Source of the DNA: Antrihabitans auranticaus
Lineage (GTDB): Bacteria; Actinomycetota; Actinomycetes; Mycobacteriales; Mycobacteriaceae
Direction: 5' to 3'
Assembly (NCBI RefSeq): GCF_016481275.1
Contig: NZ_JAEMNW010000002.1
Coordinates: forward strand, 1,116,001-1,180,000
Length of the DNA: 64,000 nucleotides
The stretch's first letter is position 1, and the number at the start of each line of letters is the position of its first letter. Shown here one piece after another: positions 1 to 8,757 of this stretch. The position numbers were made by a program, and so were the translations under genes. The notes beneath the pieces are model-generated. The model ran no database searches and was not told the origin of the DNA. It saw only the letters and a list, made by a program, of their open reading frames with translations.

Positions 1-1348
1 GAAAGTGTTCGAGAACTTTGGTGCCGAACTCCAACGCAGAAACGGGTACCCGCTCGTCGACGCCATGGAACAAGGATGCAAAGTCGAGTTCTGGCGGCAA
101 CTGCAGCGGCGCGAACCCGAAACAGCGAATACCCAAGCGGGCGAATGCTTTTGCGTCGGTACCGCCAGACAACATATACGGGACGGGTCGCCCGTCCGGG
201 TCGTACGCGAGGATCGCTTCGTTCATCGCGTCGACGAGATGACCGTCGAACGTCGTCTCGTAAGGTTCGAGTTTGGTGATCCATTCGCGCTCGACGTTCG
301 GACCGATCAATTCGTCGACTTCGCGCTCGAAAGCCTCCTGTCGACCAGGGACGACCCGGCAGTCGACGACGGCCTCGGCAGTCTGTGGGATGACGTTCGC
401 TTTGTAGCCCGCTTTGAGCATCGTCGGGTTCGCAGTGTCGCGCAGGGTCGCGCCGAGGATGCGCGAGATGCTGCCCAATTTCGCCAAGGTGCCGTCCAGG
501 TCGGGCGATTTCGGGTCGAAGTCCAGTCCGGTCTCCTCCCCCACGGCCGTCAAGAACTCGGCGACGGAGTCCGAGATCACAAGCGGAAAGGTATGACGGC
601 CAAGGCGCGCGACTGCCTCAGCGACATTCGTAACGGCGTTGTCCTCGTGGAGGAACGATCCGTGGCCCGCTTTCGCTTTGGCGGTCAGGCGCATCCACGC
701 CAAGCTCTTTTCGGCCGTCTCGACCAAATACAGGCGCCGTTCCCCGCCCTCTCGGGTTGGCACCGTCAACGAGAACCCGCCGACCTCCCCGACTGCTTCG
801 GTGACACCCTCGAACAGGTCGGGCCGGTTGTCGACGAGCCAGTGCGATCCGTACTTGCCGCCCGCCTCTTCGTCGGCGAGAAACGCGAACACGAGTTCCC
901 GAGGCGGAACGGTCCCGTCCACCTTGAACTGCCGGGCGAGCGCGAGCGCCATCCCGACCATGTCTTTCATGTCGATGGCACCGCGTCCCCATACATAACC
1001 GTCCTCGATCGCGCCCGAGAACGGATGGACGCTCCAGTCCGCCGGCTCGGCCGGCACGACATCGAGGTGCCCGTGCACGAGCAGAGCGCCACGATCGGTC
1101 GAACTACCAGGGAGGCGTGCAAACACGTTTCCCCTACCGGGAGCACCGGATTCGATGTACTCGGTTTCGTATCCAACCTCCTCGAGCAGGCCTGCAACCC
1201 ACTCGGCGCATTCGCGTTCGCCCTTGGTCGTTTCGAGTTCGCCCGTGTTCGACGTATCGAATCGAATCAGGCGACTGACGAGATCTACGACCTCGTTCAC
1301 CGCGCGTCCGCTGGATCCCTGCGCTTGCTCGTCCGAGTTGGTCGCCAC
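1..1348 (-). CDS. M20/M25/M40 family metallopeptidase (3' end cut by window edge)
   Basis: Zinc-dependent amidohydrolase of the M20 family (dipeptidase/desuccinylase/deacylase type) acting on N-acyl amino acids or peptides, probably cytosolic. Reading the minus strand from a GTG at 1348 gives one uninterrupted frame of 449 codons running off the window. A GGAAAG Shine-Dalgarno sits about 7 nt upstream of that GTG. Visible family motifs are H-G-H-L-D-V-V at about 92-98 (metal His/Asp), the bridging Asp in GAIDMKDM at about 126, and the E-E pair in DEEAGG at about 160-161. The dimerisation-domain signature AGHGS and the late metal His in FHGVDERV near the C-terminus are also present. Family members are around 440-450 residues, so only a few C-terminal residues are missing. 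Substrate cannot be assigned. A long + strand open frame over the same bases is a shadow. Confidence 0.9.
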   Translation of the reverse strand, partial: MATNSDEQAQGSSGRAVNEVVDLVSRLIRFDTSNTGELETTKGERECAEWVAGLLEEVGYETEYIESGAPGRGNVFARLPGSSTDRGALLVHGHLDVVPAEPADWSVHPFSGAIEDGYVWGRGAIDMKDMVGMALALARQFKVDGTVPPRELVFAFLADEEAGGKYGSHWLVDNRPDLFEGVTEAVGEVGGFSLTVPTREGGERRLYLVETAEKSLAWMRLTAKAKAGHGSFLHEDNAVTNVAEAVARLGRHTFPLVISDSVAEFLTAVGEETGLDFDPKSPDLDGTLAKLGSISRILGATLRDTANPTMLKAGYKANVIPQTAEAVVDCRVVPGRQEAFEREVDELIGPNVEREWITKLEPYETTFDGHLVDAMNEAILAYDPDGRPVPYMLSGGTDAKAFARLGIRCFGFAPLQLPPELDFASLFHGVDERVPVSALEFGTKVLEHF

Positions 1349-1489
1349 CGGTCTTTCCTACCACCACCCAGCGACAGATGTGCTGATCACGGGGCGGATT
1401 TTGGCTGCGCGACCAAATCGGATAACCTTGCTCAGCGCGCACGAAGTGAGCGCAAGAAGTTGCGAAGCGCACGGTGCAGAGCAACGGAA

Positions 1490-1575
1490 GTCCGAGTGGC
1501 GGAATGGCAGACGCGCTAGCTTGAGGTGCTAGTGCCCTATTAACGGGCGTGGGGGTTCAAGTCCCCCCTCGGACA
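1490..1575 (+). tRNA. tRNA-Leu (anticodon GAG)
   Basis: Class II tRNA with the acceptor pair GTCCGAG/CTCGGAC. Its anticodon arm is CTAGC-TTGAGGT-GCTAG, placing the GAG anticodon at 1523-1525. It also has a long variable arm and a T arm GGGGG-TTCAAGT-CCCCC. No CCA is encoded; the discriminator base is A at 1575. The 3' half of this gene is shared with the end of a serine recombinase reading frame on the other strand, the usual arrangement when an element has integrated into a tRNA 3' end. Confidence 0.95.
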
Positions 1576-3317
1576 CGCACGCTAGTTACACGCGGTTCGG
1601 CTTTGACACGCACTGCGTGATCGAAGTGGAAATATCGCATCTGGAGGCGTAACGCCTTGTAGAGCGCGGCCTGGTCCTCCGGATCTCCATCTCGAAGCAC
1701 TTCGGCGATATCCCCAAGCGAGTCGATCAACCTGTCGACGTCCGATGCTGTCAGTCTTGGACCCTTGGCAATGCCTTTCAACTCCGCAAGGGCAGCGGCA
1801 CGGTCCGCTTGTGCAGCATTCATTGCCTCCGCGAGCGCCACGGGGTCAACTCCAGCTTCGATCGCCTTGCTATGCCGACGCAGTCGAGACTCGGCATCCG
1901 AAAGCCGTTGACGCACAAGTTCTCCCCTGAGTTCATCGGCCGACGCGTGTTGAGCTCCGAGCAGCGCTGCAACAGTGCTCTCACGATTTTGATCGTCGAA
2001 ACAGACGGCAATCCACGCATTGAGCGGGCCAATCACATGGTCCTCACGGAGATTCATCGTTTTGGGATGGTTCGCGAGCGCAGGTGACCCGGGAGCGATC
2101 GTTCGAGCGAGGCAGCGGTAATAGACACCCGCCCGGATGGGTGCGGCGAACATCTTCCGACCACAAAGGTCGCACCGAATAAGGCTACGAAGCAGATACG
2201 GCCGATTCGGCGTGGCGCGTTCTACCGTCCGCTCGAGCCTCGCTTGTCCCTCAAGGCCGCCATTGGCCCGCGCGCGGCGGATCAGCTGGGTCTCGGTGAA
2301 TTCCTGAACCGAGACGATTGCTGGATGAGCTGGATTCCGGGATCGCACAACCCGTTCCCGCGGGGACTTGCGAAAGCGCACAACATGTCCGGAGGCGACA
2401 TCGTCGGGGTCAAGGAGCATCTCCTGCTTGAACCAGCGACCGAAGAACGCGTATCCCGTGTAGCGAGGATTCTCGAGGATTGATCGGATTGTTGATGGCT
2501 GCGATCCATCGGCGAGACGATGCCGGTTTTGGTCGGGCCGCCGTGCGGACGGACACAAAATTCCGTCGCGATTCAAGCGGGCAGCAATTGCGCGATCGCC
2601 GGCGCCATCGAGATAGTCGGCAAAGATGCGCCGAACGACGTCGGCGGACGCATCATCGATCGCCAAGACCCTTAGCCTGTAGCCCTCAGCAGCCTTGCGG
2701 GGATTTGGATGAGTTCCGCTGTCTATGACGATGTAGCCGTATGGCGCTCTACCACCCTGATGTCGCCCTTCGTTGACGACCTGCGCGTCCATTGCCGCAC
2801 CGACCCTCGCTTGAACGTGCTGGCGCTCTGACTCGCTCATACCACCCAGCACGCTCATCAACATCTTGTGCGACGGATTGCGGGCCTCGAACCTTCCCCC
2901 GAGTTCCGGAACCCACAAGTCCACGCCATCTGCAGCGAACTTTGGGGCGATCAGCGAGAACTGGTTTCCGAACCAGCATCTCGTGCCTTCTCCGACGACG
3001 AGCGCATCCCAGCCGCGGTCTGGATTCTTCAGGTCCGCGAGGACCCGCCTGCCTTCGTCTCGACGCTCCCACGGCACTGGGCGAGATTGCCCCACATCGA
3101 AGAACTCCGTGACGACCTTCCCGCCGAGCGGCTCCACAAACTTGCGCGCGTTTCCGAGCTGCCAGCCGAGGGACGTCTCCGGGTCCTGGTTATCTTCGGT
3201 CGAGCATCATCCGTAGAACGCAATCGGGCCGATACCCTCGTCCGGAACGTCGACCGCTTCGACGCCCAGCAGCTCGTCAAGTGTCGCCCAATCATTTCCC
3301 TCGTCCACACCCGTCAT
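1557..3317 (-). pseudogene. Serine recombinase (large resolvase/integrase), disrupted by in-frame TGA
   Basis: Large serine recombinase of the phage/ICE integrase type: N-terminal resolvase catalytic domain, recombinase domain, a zinc-ribbon (CDLCGRK...YYRC), then a C-terminal coiled region. An ATG at 3317 opens a frame of 36 codons ending ...IAFYG. It then hits TGA at 3209-3207, followed directly in the same frame by C-S-T-E-D-N-Q, which contains the catalytic Ser and continues open to the stop at 1559-1557. Homologues normally have Arg in place of the TGA (FYGR-x-S-T), so a CGA-to-TGA change is likely. The frame downstream of the TGA is otherwise intact (a GTG at 3137 opens 526 codons but lacks the catalytic Ser). 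The last codons are read from the tRNA-Leu 3' end. Probably inactive, unless read through or a sequencing error. Confidence 0.85.
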
Positions 3318-3324
3318 CCTCGCA

Positions 3325-3507
3325 CTATGCCGCAGCCGTGCGCTGTTGTTCGGCCCGCCGCAGAATTCGCAGAAGCAGTTGAGCTGCAGTTGGATTCAAC
3401 GACGGCGGCTCTCCGGACAGCGCACGACGACCTCGCGAGACACGCTCGAAGTCAAGGTCTCGACACTGCTCGCTCGATCTTGTTGCACTGCCCTGCCCCC
3501 TAAGCAT
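3325..3507 (-). CDS. Possible small protein upstream of the serine recombinase
   Basis: An open frame of about 60 residues ends 7 nt before the recombinase ATG on the same strand. Its C-terminal half is Leu/Arg rich (…AQLLLRILRRAEQQR) and could form a helix. Spacing suggests it was co-transcribed with the recombinase, as small ORFs often are in integrated elements. No family is recognised and no convincing ribosome-binding site is seen at the ATG at 3507; an alternative ATG is at 3537. It may be a remnant like its neighbours. Confidence 0.3.
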   Translation of the reverse strand: MLRGQGSATRSSEQCRDLDFERVSRGRRALSGEPPSLNPTAAQLLLRILRRAEQQRTAAA

Positions 3508-4363
3508 TTCGATGTATGGACAAGTCCATCTCGTCATGCCCAGGAACGGAAGTCGACGCCTGTGAACCCCACAGGGCGTTAACTGATTCGAACCGATGGC
3601 CGCGCCGTCCACTGTTGGACGATCACACGTGGTCAGACGGCGCGCCGCCGACACCAGGCGCGTCGGCGATCTAACCGTCGTTCCCCGCATACGTTTTCAC
3701 TGCCGAACCTTGTTCTGGTCCGGAGGACCACCGGGGCAACGGCCTGGTCGTCGAAGTTCACGCACTTTGTTGCGAATGGCTACGACGGCTCCATTTCGGC
3801 CGTTGACCCAACTGAGTCATTGACTTCTACCTCTGGCGGCAGCAGCAGCCTTTCTACTGCGTGGACACCGCAGGCGAATGGTTGGGCAAAGCGTTCTTCG
3901 CCAACTGCCAACTCACCAACTCGGGGACAAGTCCGTCTCGCCGGTTCGCGCGTCAATATCGAACGCCCCCAATTCGACGAGGCCGCGAACTGAATGCTGG
4001 GGCGGTGATCAGACTCAAACAAACTGTCGCACAGCAGGATCGAGGAATGTCACTTCGCTGACAGACGCCACCGTCGGGGGCGCGCTGTTTCACCCGATCA
4101 CCGGTCTCCACGTGGCCGGGGCGACGTGCGGCGACGCCACAGCTGTCCCGAGGGAAATGCGCCCAGAGAGTCGCTGCGTTCCGCACGCCCCACCTCCGAA
4201 AGGTCGTCGTGTGTATACGAATCCGACGACGGAGATCTAGATTTGCAGCAGCAGGGCGGCGGAACACAACGGTATCGGCGAGAGCCGCGCCGATGACGAC
4301 TCGGATATCCTCTACCCCGGAGAAAGTCTCAACTTCCGGGTTCGTGCACTAGCGGTCAGGGCG
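3508..4363. other. Degraded region with gene fragments, no intact gene
   Basis: About 850 bases without a believable complete gene. On the + strand, 3706-3993 keeps one open frame with protein-like composition (…FTHFVANGYDGSISAVDP… to …RPQFDEAAN, then stop) but no start. At about 4241-4345 a + frame reads EHNGIG…DSDILYPGESLNFRV, which resembles the second half of a LysM peptidoglycan-binding domain. The fragments are separated by stops and frame changes. With the broken recombinase next door, this looks like the decayed cargo of an integrated element. No second copy of the tRNA 3' end (attR) was found here. Confidence 0.45.
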
Positions 4364-4828
4364 TCATGCGGCCGTGTTCGGGAGTCTGGCGGCGGGAACG
4401 TTGGCCAACCGCACCTGGCCGCGGGCGACCAGCTTGCCGGTCTCGACGCTTGTGATGGATACCTGCCACAGTTGCTGACTACGTCCTTGTTGGATCGGTT
4501 CGGCCGAAATCAAAACGGTGCCGCCGGTGATCGGACGCAGGAAGTCGGTGCTGTTGGCCACCCCGACCGCGACTTGACCCCGATCGGCAACCGCGGCCAC
4601 CGCGCCTACTGTCGCCGCGGTTTCGACCACCGTGGTGTAGACGCCGCCGTGCACCACACTCCAAGGGGTGTGGTGTGCCGGGCCGAGCTGCAGTTCCCCG
4701 CGCACTCGAGTCGGCGTGATCTCAGTGAGGATCAGGCCGACCGCCGTCAGGAACGCGCCAGGCACGGTCGGGTCGGGCGTAGCCGTCCCGTCAGCGTCCG
4801 CCGACGGCTGTGTTGTCTGCTGGGTCAT
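4364..4828 (-). CDS. PaaI-family hotdog-fold thioesterase
   Basis: 154-residue hotdog thioesterase that would hydrolyse acyl- or aryl-CoA thioesters. The active-site helix signature is seen as TPWSVVHGGVYTTVVETAATVG (HGG with the downstream acidic residue) near residues 55-75, typical of the PaaI/4HBT-II group. ATG at 4828 is chosen because GGAG lies about 8 nt upstream; longer open sequence before it is out of character. It is the last gene of a minus-strand run that starts with an enoyl-CoA hydratase at 8638, so it may release product from CoA or rescue CoA in that pathway. Substrate unknown. Confidence 0.85.
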   Translation of the reverse strand: MTQQTTQPSADADGTATPDPTVPGAFLTAVGLILTEITPTRVRGELQLGPAHHTPWSVVHGGVYTTVVETAATVGAVAAVADRGQVAVGVANSTDFLRPITGGTVLISAEPIQQGRSQQLWQVSITSVETGKLVARGQVRLANVPAARLPNTAA

Positions 4829-4874
4829 GGACTTGCTCCAATTCTTTTGCTCGAACGCACGTGGGACGTCGTGC

Positions 4875-5585
4875 TCATTCCAGGACCGATCCCGAGGGCG
4901 ACCAGGCCGGGCTGTCGACCGCGGAGTACTCGGCTCCCTGGCCGTCGAGACGCACCATCCGCTGGTTCGACCACTCGAGCACCATCGCTGCGTCCAGCGG
5001 CGGCACGAAGGCGTTGTTGACCAGGGTGTACTCGGCAGCGAGGCGGCCGACCGGGGCAATGGCGCCGAAATCGACACGGCCGTTGATGTACAGGTCGTCG
5101 CGGATGTAGAAGGCAACGACGTCGCCGATCACGAGGTTGCTCAGGCCGTCCGGCGACGGGACGATTGTGAACACCTTGCATTCCAGCGCTAACGGAGCAC
5201 CTTTGATGCGAGGAGGTTTCACGAACGCGGACGGCTCCTTCTCCACGCCCACGGCATCGAACTCGTCGACGTCGGGCTCGAACTCGATGGCACTGCGGTG
5301 CAACGCGGAGACCTGCGGCAGGGTCGCCAAGTTGGTGACGAACTCGCCGGTGTCGCGGATGTTGACCAGGCTGTCCTTGAGCGTTGCGCCGTCAGACCGC
5401 GGCTGAATCGACAGCGACACCCGCGGCGGCTTGCGCCCCACACACGTGAAGAACGAGATCGGAGCGAGGTTCCCGATCCCTGCGGCCGATAGCGTGCTCA
5501 CCCACGCGATAGGTCGGGGGATGATGCTGCCGATCAACAGCTTGTACGCGGACGTCGCATCGAGATCCTGAGAGTCGATCAACAT
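4875..5585 (-). CDS. Flavin reductase-like FMN-binding protein
   Basis: 236 residues, a split-barrel FMN-binding fold of the flavin reductase-like family (DIM6/NTAB type). The N-terminus has the family pattern: a start near LLIGSIIPRPIAWVST, then NLAPISFFTCVGRKPPRVSLSIQ, which forms the flavin pocket. These proteins either supply reduced flavin to a partner monooxygenase or act as stand-alone flavoproteins. No oxygenase is encoded in this operon, so the partner is elsewhere or it has another role. The ATG at 5585 overlaps the last codons of the upstream hydrolase by 7 nt, indicating translational coupling. Confidence 0.87.
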   Translation of the reverse strand: MLIDSQDLDATSAYKLLIGSIIPRPIAWVSTLSAAGIGNLAPISFFTCVGRKPPRVSLSIQPRSDGATLKDSLVNIRDTGEFVTNLATLPQVSALHRSAIEFEPDVDEFDAVGVEKEPSAFVKPPRIKGAPLALECKVFTIVPSPDGLSNLVIGDVVAFYIRDDLYINGRVDFGAIAPVGRLAAEYTLVNNAFVPPLDAAMVLEWSNQRMVRLDGQGAEYSAVDSPAWSPSGSVLE

Positions 5586-6445
5586 AGGGTGGAACCTTCC
5601 TGCGGCCGCTCGATACCGCCGTCGCGAGATAGAAACTCTGTGAGAAGCGCAGCCACCCGGGTGGGCGCCTCGCGGGGAGCCAGGTGCGCTACGCGCTCCA
5701 GCACCGCCAATTTCGCGCCGGCTATGCCATTGGCCAATTCTTCGGAGTGGGGACGCGCCGGCAACGCCTTGTCATCCGCGCCGGCGATCACGAGGGTCGG
5801 TGCGGTGATCTGGTCGAGGTCATCGACGACTGTGCCGCGCTCGACCAGCACCGACCGCATGGCTCTCGAGAGTCCAGCGGCATCGAGGTCGTTGACCTTG
5901 GTCGCCATGTCAGCCACGAACCCAGGATGAATGCGGCGTGTGTGGGCGCTGAGCATGCCAGCCACGACCAATCGACCCGGCCCGCCCGGAACTCCGACTC
6001 GGACAAGGGCTGAGTTGAGCCGGTCTCGCTGACGTTCGGCGAAAGACATCCCGCGCGCGCTGGTGTTGGACAGAACCAGAGCGGTCACGCGCTGTGGCGC
6101 GGCGAGAGCGACCCGCAGCGCGACGAACCCGCCCCACGACAACCCGAGAATGGCCGCCCGCTCCACTTCCAAGGCATCAAGAATGTCGAGGGCCGCCTCG
6201 GCGCACTCCTCCATCGTGAACCGCCTCGGCGACGGACGGCTGCTGCCGGTACCAGGAGGATCGACCAACACCGTCCGCCAGCCCCGACTGTGCAAACCCG
6301 CCAGCTGAGCACCCCAGCTGGTCTCGCCGTCGCTGAACAAGCTGGGCCACAGCAGCGCTACCAGACCGCCGGACGGGCCCGCGTCCTGTACGTGTAGCGA
6401 GCCGAGGTTTGTCAGCACGAAAACACTGCGAGCGGCTGCGGTCAC
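5579..6445 (-). CDS. Alpha/beta hydrolase
   Basis: 288-residue alpha/beta hydrolase (carboxylesterase/C-C hydrolase type). The nucleophile elbow G-L-S-W-G-G puts Ser at about residue 103. A late Asp (VIAGADDKALP) and His (RVAHLAPREAP) fit the catalytic triad. Oxyanion HG motif is replaced by LLWPSLFSDG, as in some distant members. The GTG at 6445 overlaps the stop of the preceding gene (GTGA), so it is coupled to that hydrolase. It belongs to the run of catabolic genes 8638 to 4364. Substrate not identifiable: ring-cleavage product, lactone or ester are all possible. Confidence 0.85.
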   Translation of the reverse strand: MTAAARSVFVLTNLGSLHVQDAGPSGGLVALLWPSLFSDGETSWGAQLAGLHSRGWRTVLVDPPGTGSSRPSPRRFTMEECAEAALDILDALEVERAAILGLSWGGFVALRVALAAPQRVTALVLSNTSARGMSFAERQRDRLNSALVRVGVPGGPGRLVVAGMLSAHTRRIHPGFVADMATKVNDLDAAGLSRAMRSVLVERGTVVDDLDQITAPTLVIAGADDKALPARPHSEELANGIAGAKLAVLERVAHLAPREAPTRVAALLTEFLSRDGGIERPQEGSTLC

Positions 6446-7350
6446 AGGTAACGCTCCCACCACGCCAGCGCAGCTTTGCTGCCCTGCTCGTAGCCGTCGA
6501 AGTAGATGCCGTAATGCGTTATGCCGGCGATCACTTCGTGATCGACCACCCCGCCGGGAATGGTCCGCAAAATCTCCGCCGCTCGGCCCCCATTGTCGGC
6601 GACGGGAAACATCTCCTCCTCGCCCGCGTCGCGAATCAGCGTGGGCACCCGAAGCCGCTCGACCTGCGCCATCGGATTGAAGTGCGCTAACGCCGCAAGG
6701 TGGGGAGTTCCCGCCAGGTTCGGCCACGGGTCGACGCCCTGCGGAATCGGCGCAGCGTCGCCACGCGCCGCGTCGATCGCACGCTGCCGGGCGTAGTCGG
6801 CGACGGGTCCACTCAGTGGAGCGATAGCCGGGACTTGTAAAGCCAGGGCCTTGACCCGGTCGTCGTGAGCCGCCTGATAAACGGCGACACCGCCGCCGAA
6901 GCTGGTGGCCCACAGGCCAATCCGTGCCGGGTCGACGTTGGGCTCCCCCTCGATGTAGTCCACCGCCGCGCGCACATTTGTCGCCCAGGCGAACGGGTCG
7001 ACGAGATCGCGGATGAATCGAACGCGCGTGAGCGCCTCTTTTGCGTCGTCCATCCCAGGCGCGTCACCGACCAGCTGCAGCGGCGAGGCCGACGCGAACC
7101 AGCTTCCCTGCGTGAATGTCAGAGTGATCATGCCAGCGGCGGCGAACAACGCCGCGTACCGCTCGGCGGTGAGCTTGCTGCCGCCCCAGCCGTGACACAG
7201 CACGACCGCGGGCAGGGCCGCATCAGGGGCGATCGTCGACGGGCGGTACACGTCCGCGTCGAGCGCGATCCCAGTGTTACTCCAGACCGTGACCTGCTTG
7301 CGCTCGACGCCGTCGGGCATGACCAGCGGTGGGTAGACCGGTTCAGCCAT
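6442..7350 (-). CDS. Alpha/beta hydrolase, dienelactone hydrolase/YcjY-like
   Basis: 302-residue alpha/beta hydrolase of the dienelactone hydrolase/X-Pro peptidase-like group. It has the HGWGGSK oxyanion region near residue 53, the nucleophile elbow A-T-S-F-G-G with Ser about 150, and a C-terminal His in AGITHYGIY. The start ATG at 7350 lies within the end of the preceding NTF2-like gene (8 nt overlap). The insertion between strands with DPW and FNPMAQVERL is typical of family members acting on bulky or aromatic esters. Member of the six-gene operon; substrate unknown. Confidence 0.85.
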   Translation of the reverse strand: MAEPVYPPLVMPDGVERKQVTVWSNTGIALDADVYRPSTIAPDAALPAVVLCHGWGGSKLTAERYAALFAAAGMITLTFTQGSWFASASPLQLVGDAPGMDDAKEALTRVRFIRDLVDPFAWATNVRAAVDYIEGEPNVDPARIGLWATSFGGGVAVYQAAHDDRVKALALQVPAIAPLSGPVADYARQRAIDAARGDAAPIPQGVDPWPNLAGTPHLAALAHFNPMAQVERLRVPTLIRDAGEEEMFPVADNGGRAAEILRTIPGGVVDHEVIAGITHYGIYFDGYEQGSKAALAWWERYL

Positions 7351-7825
7351 GGCTGACGACCTCCCCGGACAGGCCGCGGGGCCAGACTTCGTCGAGGCTG
7401 TCCTTATCGGTGGCCGTCGCATGAATGCCGACAACGCGCCAACCTTGGTCGGACCTGGCCACCTCGAAATGCGTGCCCCAGCGCTGGATCTCGACGTCGT
7501 CGGCACGACGCCGGGACCAAATGACCTCGATCGCGGCGCCCACCGTGCTGTAGACGAAGACGCGACGATCCGGCACGACGGTGTGGCTGTATCCGGACTC
7601 GCGCAGGGGCGCGTAGTTCAACTCCAGGAAGCCGAGCACGCTGGCGTCATCGAGACACCAGAACGACTGCTCCAATCCAGTGACGTGCATCGGCGTGCCC
7701 CAGTACTGGTGAATGAACTCGGGACCCTCCGCTCCGCCTGCGGCTGCGACCCAGCGCGGCAGGTAGTCTTCGAAAAACCACCCCGTCACCTCAGCGCGGG
7801 TGGTTGCGATTCGATCATCAGTCAT
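7343..7825 (-). CDS. SnoaL/NTF2-like small protein
   Basis: 160-residue protein with the cone-shaped NTF2-like fold suggested by length and by a C-terminal pattern of beta strands ending WRVVGIHATATD. Such proteins act as small isomerases/cyclases or accessory binding proteins. It has no clear catalytic His/Asp pair that I can place with confidence. It follows the enoyl-CoA hydratase by 24 nt and overlaps the next hydrolase by 8 nt, so it is part of the same operon. Function in the pathway is inferred only from position. Confidence 0.7.
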   Translation of the reverse strand: MTDDRIATTRAEVTGWFFEDYLPRWVAAAGGAEGPEFIHQYWGTPMHVTGLEQSFWCLDDASVLGFLELNYAPLRESGYSHTVVPDRRVFVYSTVGAAIEVIWSRRRADDVEIQRWGTHFEVARSDQGWRVVGIHATATDKDSLDEVWPRGLSGEVVSHG

Positions 7826-7849
7826 TGCAACAAATCCTTTCTGATGGCC

Positions 7850-8638
7850 TCAGTGGCCGGTGAACTCGAGATCGGGACGAGCGATACCTGCTGCGTCAGC
7901 GTCGACCGCTGACGCGACGCCGTTCTTCGCGTCAGCGGTGCGGATCAGCTTCGCGGCCAGCTCGGGAATGAGGGCGTCGGCGGCTTTCACCCCACCGTTG
8001 GCCCAGGCGTTGAGCAGCGTTTTGTGTGTCGCGTGGGCGCGCGTAGCGCCGCAAGCGAGCCTGGCGGCCCATTGCGCAGTGACCGCGGCGAGCTCGGCAT
8101 CAGGAACAACCTCGGCAACGACTCCTGCGGCGAATGCGTCGGCGGCCGACACCCTCTCCGACGTCAGCGCCCACCGGGCCGCGCGGCTTCGACCCGCGCG
8201 CTCCGCGACACGCTGGACACCGCCCAGGAGCGTGAACATGCCCAGCGCCGCTTCCGTATGACAGAACTTGGCTGACTCGGCCGCGACGATGACGTCTGCC
8301 CGCAGTGCGATCTCGAAGCCGCCGCCAAAGCAGTTGCCGTGCACTGCAGCGATGACCGGGAACGGCAGCTGCTCAAACGCATTCGTGATCTGCAAGCCCA
8401 CGCCGAACAACGCGACCGTCTGCTCGGGATCGGTCATGTCCCAGCCCGCGATCTCGCCGCCGAACGAAAAGTTGTCGCCCTCGGCGCGGATCACGAGCAC
8501 CCGCACGCTGTCATCGTCTTTGAGCTGCTCGACAGAGCCGGCGAAGCCCATCATCAGCTCGGTGTTGAGCCGGTTCTGCGGCGGGTTGTTCAGAGTGAAC
8601 GTCGCAACGCCTGCCTCTGTTGATACTTCGAAAGCCAT
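7850..8638 (-). CDS. Enoyl-CoA hydratase/isomerase family protein
   Basis: 262-residue crotonase-fold protein. Oxyanion-hole segments are visible as NFSFGGEIAGWD and HGNCFGGGFEIALRADV. The two crotonase catalytic acids are kept (E in GGGFE, E in CHTEAALGM), so hydratase activity is plausible; C-C hydrolase or isomerase activity also occurs in this fold. First gene of the six-gene minus-strand operon. Its ATG at 8638 has GGAG about 8 nt upstream, and the promoter region carries a perfect 9-bp inverted repeat next to a divergent TetR gene, so it is probably derepressed by an acyl-CoA-type or other catabolic ligand. Confidence 0.88.
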   Translation of the reverse strand: MAFEVSTEAGVATFTLNNPPQNRLNTELMMGFAGSVEQLKDDDSVRVLVIRAEGDNFSFGGEIAGWDMTDPEQTVALFGVGLQITNAFEQLPFPVIAAVHGNCFGGGFEIALRADVIVAAESAKFCHTEAALGMFTLLGGVQRVAERAGRSRAARWALTSERVSAADAFAAGVVAEVVPDAELAAVTAQWAARLACGATRAHATHKTLLNAWANGGVKAADALIPELAAKLIRTADAKNGVASAVDADAAGIARPDLEFTGH

Positions 8639-8687
8639 GGGGAACTCCTCCTCCGTACCGGCGGCGTTCGCGTCGGTCCTTTACATT

Positions 8688-8709
8688 AAAGGAACCCATT
8701 GGTTCCTTT
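8688..8709. promoter_or_regulatory. Probable TetR operator (9-bp inverted repeat)
   Basis: AAAGGAACC-CATT-GGTTCCTTT, two perfect 9-bp arms separated by 4 nt, lying between the divergent enoyl-CoA hydratase operon (start 8638) and the TetR gene (start 8758). Length and position fit a TetR-dimer operator controlling both directions. Confidence 0.75.
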
Positions 8710-8757
8710 GTCAAGGCCCACTTTCGTCGATCCGAAGCGCTGTGGGAGGTTTGGTCC

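Noticed and set aside
5-1519. 504-codon open frame on the + strand over the M20 gene
   Set aside because: Low-complexity Arg/Glu-rich translation; the minus strand encodes a clean M20 peptidase with all motifs.
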